Shown here one piece after another: positions 6,983 to 13,686 of a stretch of 13,686 nucleotides of DNA. Below the pieces are notes generated by a model. The model made no database searches and was not told the DNA's origin. It saw only the letters and a program-made list of their open reading frames with translations. Made by a program: the position numbers and the translations under genes. How positions within the stretch are numbered: position 1 is the first letter of the stretch; each line of letters opens with the position of its first letter. This DNA is from CAYOBW01 sp964402115 (GTDB taxonomy: Bacteria; Verrucomicrobiota; Kiritimatiellia; UBA8416; CAYOBW01), in NCBI GenBank assembly GCA_964402115.1, contig CAYOBW010000191.1:1-13686 (forward strand), in the 5' to 3' direction.

Positions 6983-6997
6983 GCACCGGCGTATGAT
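6968..6997 (+). promoter_or_regulatory. Candidate sigma70-type promoter for thiSGH
   Basis: TTGCAG (6968-6973, 4 of 6) and TATGAT (6992-6997, 5 of 6) are separated by 18 nt. Transcription would begin near 7004, leaving a leader of about 20 nt with GGAG at 7010-7013. An operator-like dyad lies between the two boxes. The whole 89-bp space after the peptidase gene holds no TPP riboswitch and no obvious terminator, so read-through from the peptidase is also possible. Confidence 0.4.
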
Positions 6998-7022
6998 GGA
7001 AGCCGATGCGGAGATGACGACG

Positions 7023-7223
7023 ATGGATTTGACCCTGAACGGAGCAACGCACACCCACCGCGGCGACGGGTCGCTGGAGGCCCTCCTGCGGGAGGTAAAG
7101 GCGCAGCCCGACCGCGTCGCGGTCGTGGTGAACGGCGAAATTGTCCCGCGCCCCGCGCGGGCCGGCGTAGTTCTGCGCGCCGGCGACCGCGTCGAGCTGT
7201 TGACCTTCGCCGGCGGCGGGTGA
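7023..7223 (+). CDS. thiS: Thiamine biosynthesis sulfur carrier protein ThiS
   Basis: Encodes 66 aa, a ubiquitin-fold sulfur carrier. VVVNGEIVPR (mid-protein) and the C-terminal DRVELLTFAGGG are typical. The terminal Gly tail is adenylated and converted to a thiocarboxylate that donates sulfur to the thiazole ring made by ThiG. ATG 7023 is preferred, with GGAG at 7010-7013 nine nt upstream; ATG 7014 in the same frame would add three residues and sits on the ribosome-binding site. It is the first gene of the thiSGH set, 20 bp before thiG. The adenylating enzyme ThiF is not in the window and must be supplied elsewhere. Confidence 0.92.
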   Translation: MDLTLNGATHTHRGDGSLEALLREVKAQPDRVAVVVNGEIVPRPARAGVVLRAGDRVELLTFAGGG

Positions 7224-7243
7224 GAGATCGGAAGACTATCGGC

Positions 7244-8038
7244 ATGAGCGTTTCACACGATTCCTGGCAACTGGGCGAGCACCGCTTCACGTCGCGGCTG
7301 CTGCTGGGCACGGGCAAGTTTGCCGCGGCGGCGACCATGGTGCGCGCCGTACGGGCGGCGCGGGCCGAGTTGGTGACCGTGGCCCTGCGCCGCTTCAACC
7401 CCGAACGTCCCGACGACGACCTGGTGGGTCCCCTCAGCCGGCTGCCCGGCGTGCGGCTGATGCCCAACACCTCCGGCGCGCGCGATGCGAAGGAGGCGGT
7501 CCGTGCCGCGCTGCTGGCGCGCGAGCTGTGCGGGAGCCCCTTCGTGAAGGTGGAGATCCACCCCAACCCGCACCACCTGCTGCCCGACCCCCTGGAAACC
7601 TACGCCGCCGCCCGCGAGCTCGTGCGCGAGGGCTTCACCGTGCTGCCCTACATGCCGGCGGACCCGGTGCTGGCCAAGCGGCTGGAGGACGTGGGCTGCG
7701 CGGCGGTCATGCCGCTCGGCTCGGCGATCGGCACCGGCCACGGGCTGCGGACGCTCGAGATGCTCGAGCTGATCGTGCGCGACGCCCGCATCCCGGTGAT
7801 CGTGGACGCGGGGCTGCGCGCCCCCTCGGAAGCCGCCGCCTGCCTCGAAATGGGCTGCAGCGCCGTGCTGGTCAACAGCGCCATCGCCGCCGCCGCCGAC
7901 CCGGTGCGCATGGCCCGCGCCTTTGCCGCCGCGGTGGCCGCCGGGCGCCAGGCCTGCCGGGCGGGCCTGATGGCGCAGAGCGACCACGCCGTCGCCACCA
8001 GTCCGCTGACGGCGTTCCTGGCGCAGGCTCCTTCATGA
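7244..8038 (+). CDS. thiG: Thiazole synthase ThiG
   Basis: Encodes 264 aa, the full family length, a cytoplasmic TIM-barrel enzyme. It condenses 1-deoxy-D-xylulose 5-phosphate, dehydroglycine (from ThiH) and the sulfur of ThiS thiocarboxylate into the thiazole of thiamine. RLLLGTGKF (18-26) opens the barrel. K102 in FVKVEIHPNPHHLLPD is the lysine expected to form the imine with the sugar substrate. GFTVLPYMPADPVLAKRLED (130-149), CAAVMPLGSAIGTGHGL (152-168) and VIVDAGLRAPSEAA (185-198) are strong family signatures, and ATSPLTAFL near the end is typical. ATG 7244 has only a weak GGAAG (7231-7235) upstream. The stop overlaps thiH's start as ATGA. Confidence 0.95.
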   Translation: MSVSHDSWQLGEHRFTSRLLLGTGKFAAAATMVRAVRAARAELVTVALRRFNPERPDDDLVGPLSRLPGVRLMPNTSGARDAKEAVRAALLARELCGSPFVKVEIHPNPHHLLPDPLETYAAARELVREGFTVLPYMPADPVLAKRLEDVGCAAVMPLGSAIGTGHGLRTLEMLELIVRDARIPVIVDAGLRAPSEAAACLEMGCSAVLVNSAIAAAADPVRMARAFAAAVAAGRQACRAGLMAQSDHAVATSPLTAFLAQAPS

Positions 8039-9291
8039 AGCCCGGGCCGCGCCCAGACTGGCTCGATCCCGCCCCGTGGGTGCGGCTGGCCGCCCGCGCG
8101 ACGCCCGCGGCGGTGGAGGCCGCGCTGGCCGCGTCCGCGCCGGGCCTGCGCGAGTTCGCCGCCCTGCTGTCCCCCGCCGCGGCCGGCCGGCTGGAAGCCC
8201 TGGCCCTGCGCGCCCGGCAGCTGACCCGCCGCCACTTCGGCCGCACGCTCGCGCTGTACGTACCGCTCTACCTGTCGAACTACTGCACGGGCGGCTGCGT
8301 CTACTGCGGCTTCGCCGCCGACCGCCGGCAGCCGCGCCACAAGCTGGGGCCGCGCGCCCTGGCGGCCGAACTCGAGGCGCTGCGGGCGCAGGGGTTCGAC
8401 GACGTGCTGCTGCTCACGGGCGAGCGCACGCCCGCCGTCGGTTTCGACTACGTGCGTCGCTGCGTGGCGGCGGCCGCCCGCCGTTTCCACGCCGTGGGCA
8501 TCGAGAGCTTCGCCATGACCACGGACGAGTACCGCAGCCTGACGGAGGCCGGCTGCACGAGCGTCACGCTCTACCAGGAGACCTACGATGCCGTCGCCTA
8601 CGAGACCCTGCACCGCTGGGGGCCGAAGCGCGACTACGCGGACCGCCTCGCCGCTCCCGCCCGCGCGCTCGAGGGCGGCATACGCTATGTCGGGCTGGGC
8701 GCCCTGCTCGGTCTGGCCGAGCCGCTGGCGGACGCCGTGGCGCTGTTCCAGCACGCCGCGCACCTGCGGCGCGCCCACTGGCAGGGGGGCGTCCTGCTTT
8801 CCTTCCCGCGCATGCGGCCGCAGCTTGGCGGGTACGCGCCGGCCCACCCGGTTAGCGACGCGCAGCTGGCGCAGCTCATCTGGGCGTTCCGGATCTGCCT
8901 GCCCGACGTGCCCCTCGTGCTCTCCACGCGGGAGTGCGCCGCGCTGCGCGACGGCCTCGCCGGCGTGGGCATTTCGCGCATGAGCGCCGCCAGCCGCACC
9001 ACGGTCGGCGGCTATGCCGCCGGCGCGGCGGCCACGGCGGGCCAGTTCGACGTGAACGACGACCGCGCCGTCGCACCGTTCTGCGCCATGCTGCGGGCGC
9101 GCGGGCTCGAGCCCGTGTTCAAGAACTGGGACGCCGTCTTCCGTCCCGGTGTCAAAACCCCTGCTGCGGCCGGTTGCCGTGCAGGAGGGTCTGCACGGAA
9201 TCCCGCCACAGGCGGCGGAAAGCAAACAGGTGCAGCAGGCTACCGCACTCGTCCGTCGGCAGCGGCACGTCCCGCACCGCGTTCCAGTTGA
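8035..9291 (+). CDS. thiH: 2-iminoacetate synthase ThiH (radical SAM tyrosine lyase), with an unusual C-terminal extension
   Basis: Encodes 418 aa by open frame, but ThiH proteins are usually about 370-380 aa. The radical SAM cluster motif CTGGCVYC (C84, C88, C91) binds the 4Fe-4S centre. LYQETYDAVAYETLH (179-193), FPRMRP (257-262) and SRMSAASRTTVGGY (314-327) are typical ThiH features. It cleaves tyrosine to p-cresol and dehydroglycine, the glycine-derived precursor used by ThiG. ATG 8035 overlaps the thiG stop as ATGA. The conserved C-terminus ends at FKNWDAVF (about residue 369, position 9142). The last ~49 residues look non-conserved, lie antisense to the end of the convergent gene, and probably reflect a lost or misread stop. 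The enzyme is oxygen-sensitive, fitting an anaerobic or microaerobic host. Confidence 0.93.
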   Translation: MKPGPRPDWLDPAPWVRLAARATPAAVEAALAASAPGLREFAALLSPAAAGRLEALALRARQLTRRHFGRTLALYVPLYLSNYCTGGCVYCGFAADRRQPRHKLGPRALAAELEALRAQGFDDVLLLTGERTPAVGFDYVRRCVAAAARRFHAVGIESFAMTTDEYRSLTEAGCTSVTLYQETYDAVAYETLHRWGPKRDYADRLAAPARALEGGIRYVGLGALLGLAEPLADAVALFQHAAHLRRAHWQGGVLLSFPRMRPQLGGYAPAHPVSDAQLAQLIWAFRICLPDVPLVLSTRECAALRDGLAGVGISRMSAASRTTVGGYAAGAAATAGQFDVNDDRAVAPFCAMLRARGLEPVFKNWDAVFRPGVKTPAAAGCRAGGSARNPATGGGKQTGAAGYRTRPSAAARPAPRSS

Positions 9292-11140
9292 CGATCCGGT
9301 CGGGCAGGCGGCCTCCCCGCATCAGGTCGAGCGGATCGCAAGCCTGGGCGCCCAGCAGGCACCAGGTCGCAGGCGTGGCGAGATCGTCGGGATAGGCCGC
9401 TGACACGATACCCCGGCGCGGCACGCCCCACTCGCGGCCCAGCGTCTTGATCAGCGGCAGCAGATCCAGGTAGTTGTTCGTCACGTGCACGGCCAGCAGC
9501 CCGCCCGGCGCCAGGCGGCGGCGGTAGAGGGCGAACGCCTCGCGCGTGGCGAGGTGCAGCGGCACGGAATCGCCGCTGTACGCGTCCACCACCAGCAAAT
9601 CCAGCGGCGGCTCGGCCGGATCCGCAACCTCGCGCTCCAGCACCCGTCGCGCATCGCCAACGCGCACCTCGATCCGCGCGCGGCTGTCGGCAAGGTAGCT
9701 GAAATAGTTCGTGCCCGTGGCCAGCGCAACGATCTGCGGGTTGATTTCATAGAAGCGGTAGGTGTCGCCGGGGCGGCCGTAGGCGGCCAGGCTGCCGACA
9801 CCGAGGCCGATAATGCCCACCCGCTGCGGCGGCCGGTTGGTCCAGCCCGGCGCGGTCAGCAGCAGTCCGATGCCCGCGTGGCGGGAAAAGTAGGTCGTGG
9901 CCGTGCGCCGACGCGCCGTGCCGGTGAGCTGGTTGCCGTGCAGGGTGACGCCGTGCGTGAGCGCGCGGAGTTCGACGACCTCGCCGTCCAACCGCAGGGG
10001 TGCGTACCAGACGTGGAGGATGCCGTGGAAATTGCGCCGGAGCGCGAGCGTGGGCTGCTGGAAGCGCTCCGCCGTGAGCGCGCAGACCAGCACGAGCAAG
10101 CCGACCGCCAGCGTGGCCGTCGTGCCGAACAGGACGCGGGCCCGCAGGCGGGGACGGGGATCGCTGGCGGCGGCCATGACNNNNNNNNNNNNNNNNNNNN
10201 NNNNNNNNNNNNNNNNNNNNNNNNNNNNNNNNNNNNNNNNNNNNNNNNNNNNNNNNNNNNNNNNNNNNNNNNNNNNNNNNGCCCAGGGCCGCGGCGCGCG
10301 CGCCACGCCGTTCGAGAAGCCGAGGGTGTAAGATAGCAGGAAAGCCGCCAGCAGGACCACCCAGACCGCCGGCAGGGGTGGGGCGTCCAGCGTCAGGGCG
10401 TTGGTCAGCGCCACCAGCAGGAACGAGCTGACACCCGGCAACACGTACCAGAGGTGGCGCCGCGTCGGGAGGTCCGTGGCCGGCGCCGGCACAGGCGCCT
10501 CGGCGGTGGCGGCGCCGGGGGCGATGGTTCGCGGCAGCAACCAAGCCAGGGCCGCCACGAGTCCCGCGTAAACCCCGAACAGCGCGCACCAGCCGCCGAG
10601 CTGGTGCGTGAGCGTGACCGCTGGCTCCAGCAGGAACGGGTAGGTCAGGAGGCCCAGCAGCGAGCCGGCGCTCGACAGACCGTAGAGTCGGTAGACGCCG
10701 TGGTGGGGCCAGACCCGCGCGGCCCACGCCTGCAGCAGCGAGGAACCAGCGGTCAGCAGCACGAACGCCGGCCCGCAGGATCCCGCCAGCAGAAAGAGCA
10801 CCCCCAGGGCGGGGGGCAGCGCCTGCCAGCCCGGCAGGGCCAGGATGGCGCCGGTCGTGCGCATGCGCAGCGCCAGCCAAACCGCCACCCCGGCCAGCAG
10901 CGCCACGTGCAGCCACGCCTGCCGGCGGAAGGCGCGCCCCCCGAGCAGGTGGGCGTAGCCGTACCCCGCCAGCAGCAGCATCTGGAAGGTCGCCAGGCAC
11001 ACCGCCCAAACCGCGGCCGAACCGCCGAAGGCGCCCAGCAACACGCGGCTCAGCATGGGCTGCACGGCAAAGGCGAGTGCCGAGCCCAGAAAGACAGCCG
11101 CCCCGATCAAGATCCCCGCTGTCGCTCGTCGTATCTCCAC
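9152..11140 (-). CDS. Fused multi-pass membrane / spermidine-synthase-like protein, interrupted by an assembly gap
   Basis: Encodes at least 628 visible residues around an N gap. The N-terminal ~286 aa (11140-10281) hold about eight hydrophobic segments, for example ILIGAAVFLGSALAFAVQPM and GLSSAGSLLGLLTYPFLL. After the gap comes one more segment (VLFGTTATLAVGLLVLVCAL), then RNFHGILHVWYAP and a methyltransferase-fold spermidine-synthase-like domain: RVGIIGLGVGSLAAYGRPGD binds the cofactor, followed by YRFYEINPQ, GDARRVLERE and DAYSGDSVPLHLATREAF. Proteins of this fused MFS/spermidine-synthase family are widespread and of unsettled function; a true polyamine role is not shown. GTG 11140 is chosen because GGGAGGT (11145-11151) lies 4 nt upstream. 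The two halves agree in frame with 100 Ns, but gap length is probably nominal. The stop lies inside the thiH tail on the other strand. Confidence 0.85.
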   Translation of the reverse strand: MEIRRATAGILIGAAVFLGSALAFAVQPMLSRVLLGAFGGSAAVWAVCLATFQMLLLAGYGYAHLLGGRAFRRQAWLHVALLAGVAVWLALRMRTTGAILALPGWQALPPALGVLFLLAGSCGPAFVLLTAGSSLLQAWAARVWPHHGVYRLYGLSSAGSLLGLLTYPFLLEPAVTLTHQLGGWCALFGVYAGLVAALAWLLPRTIAPGAATAEAPVPAPATDLPTRRHLWYVLPGVSSFLLVALTNALTLDAPPLPAVWVVLLAAFLLSYTLGFSNGVARAPRPWXXXXXXXXXXXXXXXXXXXXXXXXXXXXXXXXXXVMAAASDPRPRLRARVLFGTTATLAVGLLVLVCALTAERFQQPTLALRRNFHGILHVWYAPLRLDGEVVELRALTHGVTLHGNQLTGTARRRTATTYFSRHAGIGLLLTAPGWTNRPPQRVGIIGLGVGSLAAYGRPGDTYRFYEINPQIVALATGTNYFSYLADSRARIEVRVGDARRVLEREVADPAEPPLDLLVVDAYSGDSVPLHLATREAFALYRRRLAPGGLLAVHVTNNYLDLLPLIKTLGREWGVPRRGIVSAAYPDDLATPATWCLLGAQACDPLDLMRGGRLPDRIVNWNAVRDVPLPTDECGSLLHLFAFRRLWRDSVQTLLHGNRPQQGF
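10181..10280. other. Assembly gap (100 Ns)
   Basis: Exactly 100 Ns, the conventional placeholder for a scaffold gap of unknown size, fall inside the fused membrane/spermidine-synthase-like gene. Both flanks belong to the same family in the expected order, so the join is plausible. The true length of the missing sequence is not known. Confidence 0.97.
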
Positions 11141-11144
11141 GGCT

Positions 11145-11151
11145 ACCTCCC
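11145..11151 (-). promoter_or_regulatory. Ribosome-binding site fixing the GTG start of the membrane/spermidine-synthase-like gene
   Basis: On the minus strand this reads GGGAGGT, 4 nt before GTG 11140. No in-frame ATG near the first membrane segment competes with it. Confidence 0.7.
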
Positions 11152-11164
11152 GTAAGTCCCGACA

Positions 11165-11192
11165 AGGATAGCGTACGCGCGGCGGGAGTCAA
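11165..11192 (-). promoter_or_regulatory. Sigma70-type promoter for the membrane/spermidine-synthase-like gene
   Basis: On the minus strand TTGACT (11187-11192, 5 of 6) and TATCCT (11165-11170, 4 of 6) are 16 nt apart. Transcription would begin near 11158, giving a short leader of about 18 nt that carries the ribosome-binding site. It lies back to back with the forward promoter at 11213-11241. Confidence 0.5.
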
Positions 11193-11212
11193 TCAGGGTG
11201 TGAAAACGGCAA

Positions 11213-11241
11213 TTGCCAGCCGTGTCCGAGCGTGTTAATAT
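11213..11241 (+). promoter_or_regulatory. Sigma70-type promoter for the LamG/PA14-like gene
   Basis: TTGCCA (11213-11218, 5 of 6) and TAATAT (11236-11241, 4 of 6) are 17 nt apart, the ideal spacing. Transcription would begin near 11248, leaving a leader of about 45 nt that includes GGAGGAG at 11281-11287. This is one of the few AT-rich patches in the window. Confidence 0.5.
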
Positions 11242-11292
11242 GCTGCTTACCGTGCTTTAAGCGACAGGTAGTGCAGCAGGGGAGGAGCGGCG

Positions 11293-13674
11293 ATGCAACG
11301 CATGGGCAGGCTGTGTGGTCTTCTGATCTGCGGGTTCCTGCTGACGGCTGGACACGTGCCAGCCGCTTTGGTTGCGTACTACGACTTCGAGGATGGCGCA
11401 GGCACGACGGTTGCCGACCGCACAGGCAATGGCCATACGGGCGCCTTCCAGAATGCCGGCGGGACCGACTGGGTGGCGGGCAAAGTGGGCCGGTGGGCGC
11501 TGGACCTGAGCGCCAACCAGTGGGTTTCCACGCTCAACAGCACGCCCACGCTGTTGAACATGAACGGCAACAAGCCCAAGAGCGTGGCGTTCTGGGCTTA
11601 CACGCGCGCCTTCAACGACGGCGGCGTCTTCTGCATGGGCAACGCAGCCACGGGCGAGATGTTCTCCCTGCGGACCCTGACGGGCGCCGAGCAGTGGCGT
11701 GCGCAGTTCTACGGCACGCCTGACTTCGACGTCACGGCCTACGGCTGCACGACCAACTGGACCCATTTCGTCCTTGTTCACGACGGCACGCAGGGACGGA
11801 CCTACCAGAACGGCATCCTCATCGGCTCCAAGAACTCCACGCTCAACGTCACAGACGTCCGTTCGTTCGAAATCGGCCGCTACAATGGCGGTTCCTACTT
11901 TAACGGGCTTGTGGACGACGTGCGCGTCTACGACCATGCGCTGAGCATGTCGGAAGTCCAGGCCCTGGCCGGCGCGACGATGGACGCCGGCCAGCGCGTG
12001 GCAGACGCCTTCACGCTGGACGCCGCCGCGCGGACCAGCATCCAGGGCTTTGTGATGACGCAGACTCGCTCGGACGGCGCGATCACGACCATCGAGCAGG
12101 GCGAAAGCCTGCTTACCGGCGCGCGCACGCCCTCCGATCCCGGCGGACTGGGCAACAGCGGCACCGTGGCGCTGGTCAACCACGGCCCCGGTACGCATGG
12201 GAACTTCGGGTCGGACCTGCCTTGGGTGGGCGGCGACAACTTCGCTGTCAAGGTCTGGGGCGTGCTCGACATCCCGGCGCCGGGCGCCTACTCGTTCGCC
12301 GCCTACACCGATGACGGTTTCCGTTTCAGGCTGGGGCGGAGCGGGGCTCAGGTCGCGCTCTTTCCGACAGGTCGCAACGGGCGGTCCGTCTGGTCCACGT
12401 ATTTCGACGAAGCCGGCCTCTACCCGTTCTCGACAACCTTCTTCGAGAACAGCGGCGGCGAAGGGTTGGAACTGCAGTACTGGGCCGGCAGCGACCCCGC
12501 CGGCACGCCGATCCTCCTGAACAACACCGGCGGCGGCAGCATCTACGTGTACCAGAACGTCCTGGCCGCGGCCGACCGCCTGGCTGTCTCGCCCGCCTCC
12601 GTCGGTTCCAAGGGCTTCCTCTCCGCGCGACACGTGGCCACGAACGTCGCAAACGCAGTCCAGTCGCTCTACGACGTCGACCGGTTGCTGAGCGGCGTCG
12701 TCAAGCCCCAGATCGAGCGCCGGCAGGCGCCGGCCCTGATCAGCGTGGCGGACGGCGCCATCCAAGGCATGCCGGCCGACTACTTCGGCGGGGAATTCCG
12801 CGGAGCGTTCAACATCCCGAGTGCGGGCGTGTACACGTTTACCTGCAACAGCGACGACGGGTTCCGGCTGGAAATCGGCGCCCATGCCACGGTCATCCAG
12901 ACCGCCAACTTCCCCAAGGGTGGCAGCGACATCTCGGCCAAGGCCGCTTTTCTCGACGCGGGGCTCTATCCCTTCCGCCTGGTCTGGTTCGAAAAGAACG
13001 GCGGGTCGGCCTGCCGGTTGACCGTGGATGGCCGCGACCTCAACGATGTGGCACAGACCGTGGCCGTCTACCCGGTGGCGGGCTCCAGGGTCACCCGCGG
13101 CAGCGGCTTGCAGCGTTTCCGCGTGGCTACGGTGGATACCGACACCACGATCGGCAGCACGTACGATGCCTGGCAGCTGCTGCGCGGCGCCATCGCCGCA
13201 ACGGCCAGCAACCTGACCGACGCGACCGTCGTCAACCTGCATGACGGCGGCGGCGGCGGGAACGGGCACTACGGATCCGACGCGCCTTTTGCCGTGGCGA
13301 CGCCGTCCGCCAATGACGATTTCGTCGTGCATGCCTACGGGTACGTGGATTTCCCCGCCGCCGGGTTCTGGACGTTTGGCGTCAACAGCGACGACGGCTT
13401 CCTGCTGGAACTGGGCGGCCGGGCCGTCATGGAGTACCCGGGAGCGCGCGGGCCGGGCGACGTGCTGGCTTCCGTGTACATCCCCGACGCCGGCACCTAC
13501 CGTCTGGACTTCACGTACTTCGAACGCGACGGCGGGGCCGAGACCGAGTTGTTCGCGGCGCAGGGTCTCCACGCGGCTTGGACGCTGGCCGACTTCGACC
13601 TGGTGGGGGACACCGCCAACGGCGGCCTGGCGGTCTACGAACCGCAGGCGGGAACCCTTTTTCGGGTGCGGTAG
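11293..13674 (+). CDS. Secreted LamG-domain protein with three PA14-like modules
   Basis: Encodes 793 aa. A signal peptide (about residues 1-25, GRLCGLLICGFLLTAG core) is followed by a LamG/concanavalin-like jellyroll (about 27-228: LVAYYDFEDGAGTTVADRTG at its start and NGLVDDVRVYDHALS near its end). Three PA14-like beta modules follow, centred on TDDGF (339-343), SDDGF (520-524) and SDDGF (699-703), each with a YxF strand before it and an AGLYPF or AGTYRL strand after it. LamG and PA14 domains bind glycans or proteins, so a surface or extracellular adhesive or substrate-binding role is likely; no catalytic motif was seen. It ends GTLFRVR without a PEP-CTERM, LPXTG or type IX sorting signal. 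ATG 11293 is supported by GGAGGAG 5 nt upstream; ATG 11302 is an in-frame alternative. It is divergent from the membrane/spermidine-synthase-like gene. Confidence 0.88.
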   Translation: MQRMGRLCGLLICGFLLTAGHVPAALVAYYDFEDGAGTTVADRTGNGHTGAFQNAGGTDWVAGKVGRWALDLSANQWVSTLNSTPTLLNMNGNKPKSVAFWAYTRAFNDGGVFCMGNAATGEMFSLRTLTGAEQWRAQFYGTPDFDVTAYGCTTNWTHFVLVHDGTQGRTYQNGILIGSKNSTLNVTDVRSFEIGRYNGGSYFNGLVDDVRVYDHALSMSEVQALAGATMDAGQRVADAFTLDAAARTSIQGFVMTQTRSDGAITTIEQGESLLTGARTPSDPGGLGNSGTVALVNHGPGTHGNFGSDLPWVGGDNFAVKVWGVLDIPAPGAYSFAAYTDDGFRFRLGRSGAQVALFPTGRNGRSVWSTYFDEAGLYPFSTTFFENSGGEGLELQYWAGSDPAGTPILLNNTGGGSIYVYQNVLAAADRLAVSPASVGSKGFLSARHVATNVANAVQSLYDVDRLLSGVVKPQIERRQAPALISVADGAIQGMPADYFGGEFRGAFNIPSAGVYTFTCNSDDGFRLEIGAHATVIQTANFPKGGSDISAKAAFLDAGLYPFRLVWFEKNGGSACRLTVDGRDLNDVAQTVAVYPVAGSRVTRGSGLQRFRVATVDTDTTIGSTYDAWQLLRGAIAATASNLTDATVVNLHDGGGGGNGHYGSDAPFAVATPSANDDFVVHAYGYVDFPAAGFWTFGVNSDDGFLLELGGRAVMEYPGARGPGDVLASVYIPDAGTYRLDFTYFERDGGAETELFAAQGLHAAWTLADFDLVGDTANGGLAVYEPQAGTLFRVR
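11989..13566 (+). repeat. Three tandem PA14-like coding modules, period about 180 codons
   Basis: Within the LamG protein the motif T/S-D-D-G-F recurs at residues 339, 520 and 699, a spacing of 181 and 179 residues. The repeat also includes the linker before each PA14-like core: LL-x-G (273-275, 465-467 and 629-631), and in copies one and three a Gly-rich segment ending in GSD (306-308 and 661-663). Copies differ widely at the residue level, so the duplication is old rather than recent. Confidence 0.7.
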
Positions 13675-13686
13675 CGTCTCCCTGCC

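Noticed and set aside
6934..7022. TPP riboswitch before thiS
   Set aside because: A CTGAG occurs at 6939-6943, but the remaining conserved TPP-aptamer segments are absent and the space is too short.
9152..10180. Naming the C-terminal half as genuine spermidine synthase (speE)
   Set aside because: It is fused to a multi-pass membrane region and belongs to a spermidine-synthase-like family whose activity is not established.
11257..13572. Long minus-strand open frame (771 codons) across the LamG gene
   Set aside because: It mirrors the plus-strand gene, which has a signal peptide, ribosome-binding site and recognisable domains. The minus-strand translation shows none.
1..13686. CRISPR arrays, tRNA or rRNA genes, transposases, phage genes
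   Set aside because: No regularly spaced repeats, no cloverleaf or rRNA-like segments, and no transposase or integrase motifs were seen on either strand.

Overview
The window is GC-rich bacterial DNA (roughly two-thirds G+C by eye). A run of 100 Ns (10181-10280) shows it is a scaffolded draft or metagenome-derived contig. The gene content suggests the Verrucomicrobiota/Kiritimatiellota (PVC) group. The hints are a secreted formylglycine sulfatase beside a sialate-O-acetylesterase-type esterase that carries Ca-binding loops and a C-terminal beta module, a secreted LamG/PA14-like protein, and a fused membrane/spermidine-synthase-like protein. This placement is inference from gene content; no rRNA or other marker gene is present.

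Layout. (1) 1-1104: a possible tail of an upstream gene, then a two-gene unit. A 61-residue protein overlaps a nucleotidyltransferase of the AbiEii/AbiGii-like fold by 10 bp, and the first Asp of the NTase active-site pair reads as Gly. (2) 1105-1363: a convergent intergenic region filled by a ~197-bp palindromic, MITE-like repeat. (3) 1364-4612, minus strand: a polysaccharide-type operon with a secreted sulfatase first and a secreted multi-domain GQSN esterase second, behind a good sigma70-type promoter. (4) 4745-6933, plus strand: a PLP-dependent class V aminotransferase (isopenicillin N epimerase-like), translationally coupled to a secreted M28 zinc peptidase. (5) 7023-9291, plus strand: thiS-thiG-thiH, the thiazole branch of thiamine synthesis that uses the tyrosine lyase ThiH. 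It has a plausible promoter containing a dyad and no TPP riboswitch. (6) 9152-11140, minus strand: a fused multi-pass membrane/spermidine-synthase-like protein broken by the assembly gap. Its 3' end overlaps the open tail of thiH. (7) 11293-13674, plus strand: a secreted LamG protein with three PA14-like modules, transcribed divergently from the gene in (6).

How the genes fit together. The sulfatase and esterase plausibly remove sulfate and acyl groups from complex glycans outside the cytoplasm. The LamG/PA14 protein is probably a surface or extracellular glycan- or protein-binding factor. ThiS, ThiG and ThiH supply the thiazole moiety; ThiF, ThiE and the pyrimidine branch must be encoded elsewhere. 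ThiH rather than the oxygen-using ThiO fits anaerobic or low-oxygen life.

I found no clear new multi-gene system. The least ordinary items are the 61-aa/NTase pair with its altered active site, the palindromic repeat, the 140-bp thiH/membrane-gene antisense overlap, the gap that probably hides more than 100 bp, and the three-module PA14-like protein.
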